Positions 18,680 through 27,099 of a stretch of 64,000 nt of DNA are shown here, in pieces. Location: NCBI GenBank assembly GCA_038257155.1, contig JBBSJP010000001.1, forward strand, positions 124,001 through 188,000, read 5' to 3'. The notes under the pieces are model-generated. The model was not told where the DNA came from. It saw only the letters and a program-made list of their open reading frames with translations, and ran no database searches. The translations under genes and the position numbers were made by a program. This stretch comes from JANJTY01 sp038257155 (GTDB taxonomy: Bacteria; Pseudomonadota; Gammaproteobacteria; Xanthomonadales; Xanthomonadaceae). Within the stretch, counting starts at the first letter, position 1. The number at the start of each line of letters is the position of its first letter.

Positions 18680-20716
18680 ATGAACACCCGCGACACCCGC
18701 AAACCCGCCATCCTCGACTCCAGAGCGCGCAATGTGCGCCGCGTGCTGGGCATTGCCGCGATGCTCGCCGGCCTGCTGCTGGCCCTGAAAGCGCAGGCAC
18801 AGGCGCCGGAAGAAGGCCTGCTGCTGCGCGGTCCGCAGGGCGAATGGACCGTAGCCGTCGCGCTGGAAAGCAGCATCGACATCCAGGTGCGCGGCCTGCT
18901 GGTCGAAACCGTGGTGACGCAACGCTTCATCAATGATTCCGAGCAGTGGATCGAGGGCCGCTACCTGCTGCCGCTGCCGGAGGATGCGGCGGTCGACTCG
19001 CTGCGCCTGCGCGTCGGACAGCGCCTGATCGAGGGTGAGATCCAGGAGAAGGCAAAGGCCCAGGCCACCTATCAGCGGGCCGCGGCAAGCGGCCAACGCG
19101 CGGCCCTGGTCGAGGTTTCGCGGCCCAACCTGTTCCGCACCCAGGTTGCCAATATCGGGCCGGGAGAGACGGTGCAGATCGAGATCGGCTACCGGCATGT
19201 GGCGCGCTACGCCGATGGCGCGTTCGGCTTCAGCTTGCCGCTGACCTTCGTGCCGCGCTACCCCGGCAGCGGCACGCAGGACATCGCCGAGGCACAGCCC
19301 GCCGCGCGCACCGCAAGCAGCGAGAAAACCGCCCTGCCGCCAACCCTGACCATCCGCGTTCGGCTTGACCCCGGCATGCCACTCGCCAACGTCGCCAGCA
19401 CCACGCATCCGGTCACGGCGCGCGCCCAGGGCGGACAGTGGCTGGTCGAGCTGACCGACCAGGTGATCCTGCCCGAGCACGACTTCGAGCTGCGCTGGAC
19501 GCCCGAGCCCAGCAGCATGCCGCGCAGCGCCTTGTTCACCGAAAAGGTCGACGGAGAATTCTTTGCCCTGATCATGCTGATGCCACCGACGCAGGCCGTC
19601 GCGCCGCTGCCGCGTGAGTTGATCCTGGTGATCGACAACTCCGGCTCGATGCATGGCACGCCGATGGCGCAGGCCATCGCCGCGCTTGACCAGGCCCTGG
19701 CTGCGCTGCGCCCGGGCGATCGCTTCAATGTGGTGCGTTTCAACCACACGTCCGAAAAACTCTTTCCCGAGGCCGTGGCGGCACTGCCGCCGGAGGTGGA
19801 GACGGCGCGGCGTTTCGTGCAGGGTCTCAGCGCAGAAGGTGGCACCGAAATTGGCGGTGCCCTGAGCTTGAGCCTTGCCGGCGTCGCGCCGCCCGGGTAC
19901 GTGCGCCAGGTCGTGCTGGCCACGGATGCCGGCATCGGCAACGAGCAGGCCCTGTTTGCACAGATCGAAAGCGAACTTGGCCAGTCACGCCTGTTTCCAC
20001 TGGGCATCGGCAGCGCGCCGAACAGCCACTTCCTGCGCAAGGCGGCTGAATTGGGCCGCGGCAGCTCGGTGGTGATCCGCGACCTGAGCGATGTACAGAC
20101 TGGCATGCAGCAGCTTTTCGCGCGCCTGGATCGACCCGCCATGACCGGACTCAAGCTGGACTGGCCGGTGTTCGCGGAAGGCTATCCCGAGCGTCTGCCC
20201 GACCTGTATGCCGATGAGCCGCTGCAAGTGGTGGCGCGCCTGCCGCAGCTGGCCGGCGACGTGAAGCTGAGCGGCAGCCGCGGCGCCCGCGCCTGGCAGG
20301 AGTTTTTGCCGCTCAGGATCGGTGGCACCAGCAGCAGCGGCGTTGCCAAGCTGTGGGCAAGGGCTCGCCTGGAGGCCCTCGATGACGGCCTGCGCGCCGG
20401 TGCCGATGCCGAACTGACCCGCCTGGAAAGCCTGCAGGTAGCGCTGCGCTTCGGCCTGGTCAGCCGCTACACCAGCCTGGTCGCGGTCGAGCGCAGCATC
20501 GCCCGCCCCGCCGACGAAGCGCTGGAATCAGTGCGCATCGCAAATGCCGAACCGGCGCAGCGCCTCGCCCTGGCACAGGGCAGCACCGCCGCGCGCAGCC
20601 TGTTCGGCTTCGCGATGCTGCTGGCCCTGCTGGCAATCGCGCTGCGGCCGGCGCGGGGAGGACTGGACATTCACTCCCGAACCCCTGCCCGGACCTCAAC
20701 AACCTCATGGGCTTGA
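18680..20716 (+). CDS. Sortase target protein with VIT and vWA domains (marine proteobacterial type)
   Basis: 678 residues. A signal sequence (VLGIAAMLAGLLLALKAQAQA) precedes a VIT domain (about 30-160) with GRYLLPLPEDAAVDSLRLRVG, then a vWA domain from about residue 314 (ELILVIDNSGSM) with the DxSxS metal site. The C-terminus is a membrane helix (LFGFAMLLALLAIALRP) followed by a basic tail. This is the TIGR03788-type target of the dedicated class GN sortase encoded next. A clear LPxTG-like motif is lacking; LAQGST directly before the helix occupies its place. GAGG lies 8 bases upstream of the ATG. Confidence 0.88.
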   Translation: MNTRDTRKPAILDSRARNVRRVLGIAAMLAGLLLALKAQAQAPEEGLLLRGPQGEWTVAVALESSIDIQVRGLLVETVVTQRFINDSEQWIEGRYLLPLPEDAAVDSLRLRVGQRLIEGEIQEKAKAQATYQRAAASGQRAALVEVSRPNLFRTQVANIGPGETVQIEIGYRHVARYADGAFGFSLPLTFVPRYPGSGTQDIAEAQPAARTASSEKTALPPTLTIRVRLDPGMPLANVASTTHPVTARAQGGQWLVELTDQVILPEHDFELRWTPEPSSMPRSALFTEKVDGEFFALIMLMPPTQAVAPLPRELILVIDNSGSMHGTPMAQAIAALDQALAALRPGDRFNVVRFNHTSEKLFPEAVAALPPEVETARRFVQGLSAEGGTEIGGALSLSLAGVAPPGYVRQVVLATDAGIGNEQALFAQIESELGQSRLFPLGIGSAPNSHFLRKAAELGRGSSVVIRDLSDVQTGMQQLFARLDRPAMTGLKLDWPVFAEGYPERLPDLYADEPLQVVARLPQLAGDVKLSGSRGARAWQEFLPLRIGGTSSSGVAKLWARARLEALDDGLRAGADAELTRLESLQVALRFGLVSRYTSLVAVERSIARPADEALESVRIANAEPAQRLALAQGSTAARSLFGFAMLLALLAIALRPARGGLDIHSRTPARTSTTSWA

Positions 20717-20748
20717 CCGCGGGGAGCCAATCCTTTCCGCGCGGAGGT

Positions 20749-20807
20749 GGCGGCATGGGATGCCGCCCTACGAAGGCGCTGGCCTAGGTCGGCACCCCTG
20801 TGCCGAC
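20749..20807. repeat. Pair of REP-like hairpins between target and sortase genes
   Basis: Two perfect hairpins stand back to back: GGCGGCAT-GGG-ATGCCGCC (20749-20767) and GTCGGCAC-CCCT-GTGCCGAC (20788-20807). The first shares the core GGGATGCCGCCCT with a hairpin at 27060-27084, and the second shares TAGGTCGGC with 26996-27004, so they look like members of dispersed palindromic families. They may also moderate transcription or mRNA stability between the sortase target gene and the sortase gene. Confidence 0.65.
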
Positions 20808-20847
20808 ATCGAGCCAGCGGCTCATCCAAGTGACTCGGAGCACCATC

Positions 20848-21534
20848 ATGATCCTCGTCATCGAACGCCCGATTCCCCCCAACGCCCGGCCCGAGTGTGA
20901 GGACGAACTGCCGCCGCCACCGCCGGACCGTGCAGCGCAGCGAATTACTCAGCTGCGCCGTGTCAGCGCGCTGCTGCTGTTCGCCGCCGCCGCCGTGCTA
21001 GTGCTGCAGGCCGGCTGGATTCACGCCAAGGCCGAGCTCGCCCAGCACTTGCTGGAGCGCGCCTGGCAGCGCGTCCTGGCTGGCGAGTCCGACAACAAAC
21101 CCTGGCCCTGGGCCGATACGCATCCGGTGGCGCGCATCCACGCGCCGCGTCTGGGCGTTTCGCAGATCGTTCTGGCCGGCGACTCTGGCCGCACTCTCGC
21201 ATTTGGGCCGGGTTGGGCAGAAGCCTCCGCCCAACCCGGTGCGATCGGCACCAGCGTTATCAGCGGCCACCGCGACACCCACTTCGCCTGGCTGGGCAAG
21301 CTGCAGCCGGGCGACCTGATAGCACTGCAAGGCGCGCAAGGCGAACGCACCTACCGCGTGGAACGCGTACAGCGCGCCGACGCGCTGCTGCATCAGCTCG
21401 AGATTGGTGACGAGGATGCACTCTGGCTGGTCACCTGCTGGCCGCTGGACGGTGTCGCCAGTGGCGGCTCGCAGCGCTATCTGGTGCAGGCATTGCCGGA
21501 GCCGACCGGCCAAACGTTGGTGCAGCTTCCCTGA
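20848..21534 (+). CDS. Class GN sortase
   Basis: 228 residues with an N-terminal membrane anchor (ALLLFAAAAVLVLQAGW, about 41-57). The sortase fold shows catalytic His141 (VISGHRDTHF), Cys197 (LVTCWPLD) and Arg210 (GGSQRYLV). The family is the gammaproteobacterial class GN (TIGR03784-like) transpeptidase that processes its neighbour, the VIT/vWA protein, at the periplasmic face. ATG 20848 follows GGAG at 8 bases. An upstream in-frame start would add 16 residues from the hairpin region and is unlikely. Confidence 0.92.
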   Translation: MILVIERPIPPNARPECEDELPPPPPDRAAQRITQLRRVSALLLFAAAAVLVLQAGWIHAKAELAQHLLERAWQRVLAGESDNKPWPWADTHPVARIHAPRLGVSQIVLAGDSGRTLAFGPGWAEASAQPGAIGTSVISGHRDTHFAWLGKLQPGDLIALQGAQGERTYRVERVQRADALLHQLEIGDEDALWLVTCWPLDGVASGGSQRYLVQALPEPTGQTLVQLP

Positions 21535-21761
21535 TCCGACCCCGGTTAGGCCGCAGCATCGCGCGTCGCTGATCCCGGTCAGGTCGCCAACGGCCTGATC
21601 GCCAGTCGCGCACCAGGCCAACGGATGTCGCATTTCGCCGCAGTCCTCCGTAGCCGAAGCGGAGCGGACAGCGACGGCGTGTGCCGCTAAGCTGCAGCCG
21701 CCCGGCGACTCCGACACCACGGATCGCCTTGCCAATGACCCTCGTCGGAAGGAAACCTCGA

Positions 21762-23786
21762 ATGCCTCGCACAACCCATCGGATCGCCCGCCCTGTGGCC
21801 TACACCCTTGCCCTGACGTTGGGCGCCGGGTTGTCCTTGTCGATGGCGCAGGCCGCGACCGTGACCTGGACCGGCGCAGCCGGCAACGGGCTCTGGTTCG
21901 ATGCCGGCAACTGGAGCGGCGGCGCCGGTGTGCCGGGCAATGCCGACGACGCGGTGTTCGGCGTCGCCGCCACGGGTTCAATCTCGCTGGCTGGTGGCAG
22001 CGCCGCGGTGCAGAGCCTCAGCCTGCAGGCCGCCGACGCACTCAACTTTGCCAACGGCAGCGTCGCGACCGGCACGTTTGCGCAAACCGGCGGCACCAAC
22101 ACGCTGCAGGTGGACCTCACCGCCACCGATGTTTCGCTCGGCTCCGAGGCCCACCTGCGCGTGGACGCCGGTGCCAGCGTCATCGCCCAGAACCTGGCCG
22201 GACTCGGTCTGCCAAACCAGGCGCGGCTGTCGGTGCTGGGTGGCGCATCGGTCAGTTCCCCCGCGCTCAACCTGGTCGGGGTGCGGGTGGATGTGGATGG
22301 CAGCGACAGCCAGCTGCGCTTCACCACCGGCGAGGCCCAAGCCCTGGCCGAGATCTACCTCACCAATGGCGGCGTACTGGGCTGCCTGGGCAGCAGTGCC
22401 TTGCTCGATGCCCTGGCCGGCGCGAGCGTCAGTATCAGCATCGGCAACCTCGGTCCGCCCGGGCGACTTGACTGCGCGGGCTTCGCGTTCAACCAGGGCG
22501 TCAATGCCACCGCGCGCATCGAACTTTCCCACAACCAGAACGGTTATCGGCTGGAACGGCCTGATGGCTCGCCCATCAGCCTCAGCGGCAGCATGCGCCT
22601 GATCACCAGCAACGCGGTGCACAGCGTGCTGCCCGGTAATCATGGCTACACCGGGCCGACCCTCATCGGCGGCAGTGCGACGCTGGAACTGCAGGGCGAA
22701 CTGACCGGCAGCGACGTCACGGTCCAGGCGGGTTCCACCCTGCGTGGCGACGGGCGCGTGCACGGTGACGTCGCGGTTGCGGCGGGAGCGGCGATCCGGC
22801 CGGGAACCAATGCCGATACCGAACCCGGCACACTGCGCATGGGCAGCCTTGCGCTGGTGGACCTGGCCTTCCTGGGCTTCGATATGGCCGAGCCGGGCAC
22901 TGCGGGTGGGGTGAACGATCTGTTGGTCATCGACGGTGCCGCCAGCCTTGCGGGTGGGCGCGTCGACATCGCCGCGCTCGGCGATTTCGGTCGCTACCGG
23001 CTCATCACCATCAATGGGCCGCCCAGCGGCTCGCTGGTGCTGGAGTCCTTGCCGGCAGGCCAGGACCTGGGCGACTGGCAGATCGGCAACGACATTCCCG
23101 GCCAGATCGACCTGGTGCCGCGCGGCGTGCTGCAGCTCGACCCGCCCAGCCTGGCGCTGGAAACCGCCGAAGGCAGCACGGTCGATGGAACGGTGACCTT
23201 GCGCAACGTCGGCGGAACCGAAATCAACGTGACCACGGTGTTCCCGCCGGACGACCCGCGCTTCAGTCGGATCGGCGGCAGCTGCGGCACCAGTGGATTC
23301 CAGATCGCGCCCGAAGCGGAGTGCACGGTGAGCTATCGCTTCTCGCCGGATGAGCCCGGGCAGGTCTCGACCTTTGTGCTGCTCAATACCGATGCCGTTG
23401 CCGGCGCGTCCTCGATCACCCTGGAAGGTACCGCGACGCGACTGCCGCCCGAGCTGGGACCGGCCGTGCTCGACTTCGGCACGGTGGCGGTGGACGAAAC
23501 CAGCGCTGTGCAGCAGGCCACACTGGTGAATCCGAGCGCGCTGCCCCTGGCCATAGCAGCAATCGGGCTTGATCAGGGCCTCGAGTTCAGCATCGCCCAG
23601 AACGCCTGTGGCAGCAGCCTGGCCAGCGCCGCGAGCTGCACCATCGACCTGGTATTCGAGCCCCTGGCCAACGGCGTGGCCAGCGACGCGTTGCAGGTGG
23701 ACAGCGAAGCGGGTCCGCTGAGCATCGATCTGCAGGGCGAAGGCTTCAGCACCCTGATCTTTGCCGACGGTTTCGAACAACCCTGA
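21762..23786 (+). CDS. Large secreted protein with choice-of-anchor-D-like domains and a FADGFE tail
   Basis: 674 residues with a signal peptide (YTLALTLGAGLSLSMAQAA). Residues 30-430 are Gly/Ala/Ser-rich beta-helix-like repeats resembling autotransporter passenger sequence (VTWTGAAGNGLWFDAGNWSGG). Two Ig-like repeats with Cys pairs follow (GTSGFQIAPEAECTVSYRFSP; CGSSLASAASCTIDLVFEPL), as in choice-of-anchor D proteins. There is no membrane barrel. The protein ends in LIFADGFEQP, a tail shared in kind with two other exported proteins here (24056-24850 and 38444-39352). GGAAGGAA precedes the ATG. The role is unknown; surface or extracellular location is inferred. Confidence 0.75.
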   Translation: MPRTTHRIARPVAYTLALTLGAGLSLSMAQAATVTWTGAAGNGLWFDAGNWSGGAGVPGNADDAVFGVAATGSISLAGGSAAVQSLSLQAADALNFANGSVATGTFAQTGGTNTLQVDLTATDVSLGSEAHLRVDAGASVIAQNLAGLGLPNQARLSVLGGASVSSPALNLVGVRVDVDGSDSQLRFTTGEAQALAEIYLTNGGVLGCLGSSALLDALAGASVSISIGNLGPPGRLDCAGFAFNQGVNATARIELSHNQNGYRLERPDGSPISLSGSMRLITSNAVHSVLPGNHGYTGPTLIGGSATLELQGELTGSDVTVQAGSTLRGDGRVHGDVAVAAGAAIRPGTNADTEPGTLRMGSLALVDLAFLGFDMAEPGTAGGVNDLLVIDGAASLAGGRVDIAALGDFGRYRLITINGPPSGSLVLESLPAGQDLGDWQIGNDIPGQIDLVPRGVLQLDPPSLALETAEGSTVDGTVTLRNVGGTEINVTTVFPPDDPRFSRIGGSCGTSGFQIAPEAECTVSYRFSPDEPGQVSTFVLLNTDAVAGASSITLEGTATRLPPELGPAVLDFGTVAVDETSAVQQATLVNPSALPLAIAAIGLDQGLEFSIAQNACGSSLASAASCTIDLVFEPLANGVASDALQVDSEAGPLSIDLQGEGFSTLIFADGFEQP

Positions 23787-23888
23787 GCGACGCGGCGGCG
23801 TGCGTGCCGGCATGCCGTTGCCGGCCCCGCTTCCGACCGCAAGATGCAACCAGCCTGCGAGACAGCTTGCCGGGCCGCCGCACAGACC

Positions 23889-24005
23889 TCAAACCAGGGC
23901 TGAATCCGCGACCCGGACCGCGTCCGGTTGCGCGACGAATCCGGCGATCTCGACGGGCACGTCATGCAGTTCGCGGTCGCGCTTCGCGGTCTTGACGCCG
24001 ATGCG
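23889..24005 (-). pseudogene. Remnant of an rraA-like gene (3' end only)
   Basis: One frame on the minus strand reads RIGVKTAKRDRELHDVPVEI and continues AGFVAQPDAVRVADSALV to a TGA at 23889-23891. It aligns with the C-terminus of the intact RraA encoded at 24946-25437 (KTDKRDQGLRDVPVEIGGV...GVVVCEAALIA). The bases are also similar over the KRD...DVPVEI part. No start and no upstream RraA sequence are present. The remnant and the intact copy are on the same strand and flank the trypsin-like protease gene, which suggests a duplication followed by decay. Confidence 0.55.
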
Positions 24006-24055
24006 CGAAGCGACTGGCTGAACGGGTCTCGCGCGACGATCACTGCACGGTCAGG

Positions 24056-24850
24056 TTATTCCGCGTCGAACCCGTCCCGGAACACCAGGTTCTGCAGGAT
24101 GAACGTGCAGGCGTCGCCCTCGAAGCACAAGCGGTCGAAGCCGGCCAGGAAGCTCGACACCGACGCGGTGTCGACCCGCTGGTAGAAAGCCCCGGTTTGG
24201 CAGTTGGGGTCGATTACGTACGACGACACGCCGTAAATGAGCGGGATCGGCGACGTGGTAACGAACAGCGGCCCGCCGCTGTCGCCCGCACAGGCCTGTG
24301 GCGGGCCGGACAGCCCGACCCCAAGGGCGGTCGCGTCCAGGTACTCGATCTGCGTGGTGGCGTGACGCTTGATGCCGGACACTCCCGCCCCGTCCAGACC
24401 GTAGCCCACGATCTGCACGTTGGAGCCAACCACGGCATCCGTCAGCGGCGTGGTCCGCAGCGCCAGTGGGGCTTGGGTGGCGGTCTGCGCCAGGCGCACC
24501 AGGGCAACGTCATTGGCCAGGGTAATGTCGTTGTACCCGGGGTGGCGATGAATCTGGGCCACCGCGTAGGCTTGCTGCGGCTGGTCGGCATCGGGCCCGA
24601 TCAGGAAAAAGGCGGGCAGTGAATCGGACTGGTCCATGCAGTGGCTTGCGCTGAGAACCGACTCGGGCCCAACCAGTACGCCAGTGCAAACCAGATCGCC
24701 TTGCGTGGTCACCAGGGCGCCGATGCCGGGCCATTGGCTGGTCGGGCTGCCGCCCACGATCTGGATCTGGTCGCCGGCGATCGAGCACGGGGCGTTGGAC
24801 ATCAGCAGCAGCGCAAACCAAAGGTATCGACTCGGAGCGACGCGAACCAT
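24056..24850 (-). CDS. Secreted trypsin-like serine protease (S1 family) with an FRDGFD tail
   Basis: 264 residues. A signal peptide (SRYLWFALLLMSNAPCSIAG) is followed almost directly by IVGG at the usual activation site, with no long propeptide. The catalytic triad is visible: His70 (SASHC), Asp114 (NDVALVRL) and Ser191 (CAGDSGGP). The last residues, NLVFRDGFDAE, resemble the terminal FxDGFE motif of the preceding secreted protein. ATG 24850 is taken because it starts the signal peptide; the longer frame to 24946 is overlap with rraA. It lies 95 bases downstream of rraA on the same strand. Confidence 0.88.
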   Translation of the reverse strand: MVRVAPSRYLWFALLLMSNAPCSIAGDQIQIVGGSPTSQWPGIGALVTTQGDLVCTGVLVGPESVLSASHCMDQSDSLPAFFLIGPDADQPQQAYAVAQIHRHPGYNDITLANDVALVRLAQTATQAPLALRTTPLTDAVVGSNVQIVGYGLDGAGVSGIKRHATTQIEYLDATALGVGLSGPPQACAGDSGGPLFVTTSPIPLIYGVSSYVIDPNCQTGAFYQRVDTASVSSFLAGFDRLCFEGDACTFILQNLVFRDGFDAE

Positions 24851-24945
24851 GGTGCAATCTTCAGGAGAGGGTCTTGCAGGAGGAAACGTGGAAAGTACCA
24901 AGGCCTTGCCAGTCTCCGTCGCCCTGCTCAACCTCGGAGTCCGCA

Positions 24946-25437
24946 CTACGCAATCAATGCCGCTTCACAGACCACGACGCCATCGCCATCGGCATACAGC
25001 CATTCGCCGGGATGCACGAGGACTCCGCCAATTTCCACCGGCACATCGCGCAGGCCCTGGTCGCGCTTGTCGGTCTTGCGCGGACAGGTGCCTAGCGCCT
25101 TTACGCCCAGATCCAGGGTGGCGATCACCGCACTGTCGCGCAGCGCGCCGTCGATTACCACGCCGGCCCAGCCGGTGGTGACGGCCAGTTGCGCCAGCAG
25201 ATCGCCGAGCAGTGAACGCCGCAGCGAACCGCCGCCGGCGATCAGCAGAACGCGGCCCTTGCCTGGCTCGGCGACGGCTTCACGCACGCGCGAATTGTCT
25301 TCGAAGGCCAGCACCGTACTGATCGAACCAAAAAACGCGACGCGACCACCGAAGTCGTGCCACGGCAAGCCCAGCACGCGCACCTTGTCGCCATGCGCAT
25401 CGCACAGATCGGCAGTGGTGAAAGCCGCCGATCTCAT
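24946..25437 (-). CDS. rraA: RraA family protein (regulator of ribonuclease E / aldolase-like fold)
   Basis: 163 residues matching RraA: LCDAHGDKVRVLGLPWHDFGG at the N-terminus, GGGSLRRSLLGDLLA, GWAGVVIDGALRD and LGTCPRKTDKRDQG. In E. coli RraA binds RNase E and lowers its activity; some homologues are hydroxy-oxo-acid aldolases, so the biochemical role is not certain. Its ATG overlaps the stop of rpe (ATGA), making the two translationally coupled. A decayed copy of its 3' end lies on the far side of the protease gene. Confidence 0.9.
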   Translation of the reverse strand: MRSAAFTTADLCDAHGDKVRVLGLPWHDFGGRVAFFGSISTVLAFEDNSRVREAVAEPGKGRVLLIAGGGSLRRSLLGDLLAQLAVTTGWAGVVIDGALRDSAVIATLDLGVKALGTCPRKTDKRDQGLRDVPVEIGGVLVHPGEWLYADGDGVVVCEAALIA

Positions 25438-26105
25438 CGAACCGCGTCGACCGCGCCGCGCATTTGCGAAATCATGCCGGCGTAATCCGGCGCACCGAAG
25501 ATCGCCGAGCCCGCGACGAAGGTGTCGGCACCGGCTGCGGCAATCGCGCCGATGTTGTCGGCCTTCACGCCACCATCGACCTCAAGCCGGATCGGCTTGC
25601 CGCAGGCGTCGATGCGCTGCCGCACCCGACGCAACTTGTCCAGCGTAGAAGGGATGAAAGCCTGTCCACCGAAACCGGGATTCACTGACATCAGCAACAC
25701 CAGATCGAGCTCCTCCAGCACGTAGTCCAGCACCTCGATCGGGGTGGCTGGATTCAGCACCAGGCCGGCCTTGCAGCCCAGCGACCTGATCAACTGGATG
25801 GTGCGATGCACGTGCTCGCTGGCTTCGGGGTGAAAGCTGATCAGGCTGGCGCCGGCGGCGGCGAAATCGGGCACGATCCGGTCGACCGGCTTGACCATCA
25901 GGTGAACATCGATCGGCGCCGTCACGCCATGCTTGCGCAGCGCCTCGCAGACCAATGGCCCGATGGTCAGGTTCGGAACGTAATGGTTGTCCATCACATC
26001 GAAGTGCACCCAGTCGGCACCTGCCGCGAGCACCGCGTCGACCTCGTCGCCAAGCCTGGCGAAGTTCGCGGAAAGGATGGACGGGGCGATGACGGTAGGC
26101 TGCAT
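25434..26105 (-). CDS. rpe: Ribulose-phosphate 3-epimerase
   Basis: 223-residue TIM-barrel enzyme interconverting ribulose 5-phosphate and xylulose 5-phosphate in the pentose phosphate pathway. Signatures include IAPSILSANFARLGDEV at the N-terminus, HFDVMDNHYVPNLTIGP with metal-binding His and Asp, DVHLMVKPVD, LLMSVNPGFGGQAFIP and EVDGGVKADNIG. ATG 26105 gives the family-typical start; the longer frame adds unrelated residues. The stop overlaps the rraA start by 4 bases. Confidence 0.97.
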   Translation of the reverse strand: MQPTVIAPSILSANFARLGDEVDAVLAAGADWVHFDVMDNHYVPNLTIGPLVCEALRKHGVTAPIDVHLMVKPVDRIVPDFAAAGASLISFHPEASEHVHRTIQLIRSLGCKAGLVLNPATPIEVLDYVLEELDLVLLMSVNPGFGGQAFIPSTLDKLRRVRQRIDACGKPIRLEVDGGVKADNIGAIAAAGADTFVAGSAIFGAPDYAGMISQMRGAVDAVR

Positions 26106-26160
26106 GGATCGGGTTCCGGAGGAAAGTACCGCGCATAGCGGCGCTGTGGTCGGGCGGCAA

Positions 26161-26511
26161 TTACTTGCGCAGTTCGCGGATGCGGTCGTACGCGCCATTG
26201 ATTGCGGCAGCGCGCGATTCGGCCTGCTCGCGCTCCTCTGGCGATACATTGATCAACCGATCCGGGTGGTATTGCGACATCATCCGGCGATAAGCGCGTT
26301 CAATCTCGATTTCGGTGGCGAGCGGCGAAACACCCAGCACGGCGAAGGGATTCTCCTCCGGATTGCTGCGCTTGCGGCCCAGCCGCGGCGTCAGATAGCC
26401 CTTGTCGATGGCATATCCCAGCAGGCCGCCGAGCACGGCGCCGGCCGGATGGCGCATCAGCAGCCATCCGGCTATTGCCAGCACGATGGTAAACAACCAG
26501 CGAGGTCTCAT
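26161..26511 (-). CDS. Membrane-anchored J-domain protein
   Basis: 116 residues. One or two N-terminal hydrophobic segments (WLFTIVLAIAGWLLM and AVLGGLLGYAID) are followed by a C-terminal J domain (about 52-116) with the HPD motif in MMSQYHPDRLINVSP that stimulates Hsp70 ATPase. The layout is like the C-terminal part of DjlA with its membrane segment. It overlaps the stop of the upstream cytochrome c gene as ATGA. The partner is presumably DnaK; the client is unknown. Confidence 0.85.
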   Translation of the reverse strand: MRPRWLFTIVLAIAGWLLMRHPAGAVLGGLLGYAIDKGYLTPRLGRKRSNPEENPFAVLGVSPLATEIEIERAYRRMMSQYHPDRLINVSPEEREQAESRAAAINGAYDRIRELRK

Positions 26512-26846
26512 TTGTTCGTGTCCCAGGGAAGTTGCGCGTAGTGACGCGCCAGTGCATCGATGTCGTCCTGCGACAGGGTACCGGCTACGGCAGTCATTGG
26601 CCCGGCCTTGCGCTCGCCGCGACGGTACTGGCCGAGTGATTCGCGCAGGTAAGTCTCGTCCTGGCCCTTGATGTGCGGCGTCCCCGGCGAGCGGCTGATG
26701 CCGTCGACACCGTGGCAGCTCGAGCACAGACCAAGTTTGGCTGGCGGCGCGGAAGGATCGGATGCCACCTCGGCGCCCGGCTCGGCGCAGGCGCCGGCGG
26801 CGAGGACTAGGCTGGCAATCAGGAAAACTCTGGGTATCGAACGCAT
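26508..26846 (-). CDS. Exported class I cytochrome c
   Basis: 112 residues: signal peptide (FLIASLVLAAGACA), one haem-binding CSSCH motif in LGLCSSCHGVDG, and a distal methionine candidate in KAGPMTAVAGTLS. The spacing and the segment YLRESLGQYRRGER match small cytochrome c4/c5-like electron carriers of the periplasm. ATG 26846 begins the signal peptide. It is coupled to the J-domain gene by a 4-base overlap; I see no functional reason for this pairing. Confidence 0.9.
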   Translation of the reverse strand: MRSIPRVFLIASLVLAAGACAEPGAEVASDPSAPPAKLGLCSSCHGVDGISRSPGTPHIKGQDETYLRESLGQYRRGERKAGPMTAVAGTLSQDDIDALARHYAQLPWDTNK

Positions 26847-26962
26847 GGCGCGATTGTAGCGGGGTGGCTGCGGAGCTGCCGTGCGGTGGGCGCTGATAGT
26901 TGATCGTCGGATCCGCGCCGACTGGTTCATCGGCCAATCAGGGCGATATCGCGGCGCTTGAT

Positions 26963-27084
26963 CCGACCTACGAGAGCTGGGTGAGGCCAACCCACGTAGG
27001 TCGGCTCAAGCCGCGCAGCGGTGGAGCCGACGTTGCGAGCTAGGGTGGCCCTTGCCCCGCAGGGTGGCACGGGATGCCGCCCTG
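26963..27084. repeat. REP-like palindromic cluster between hslU and cytochrome c genes
   Basis: CCGACCTAC (26963-26971) and GTAGGTCGG (26996-27004) are inverted copies of the same head, and GTCGGCTC/GAGCCGAC form a hairpin just after. A near-perfect hairpin CAGGGTGGCA...TGCCGCCCTG follows at 27060-27084. The last shares GGGATGCCGCCCT with the hairpin at 20749-20767. This has the look of REP/BIME elements. The cluster lies upstream of the cytochrome c gene and beyond the 3' end of hslU. Confidence 0.6.
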
Positions 27085-27099
27085 CGACTTTGCCAATGC

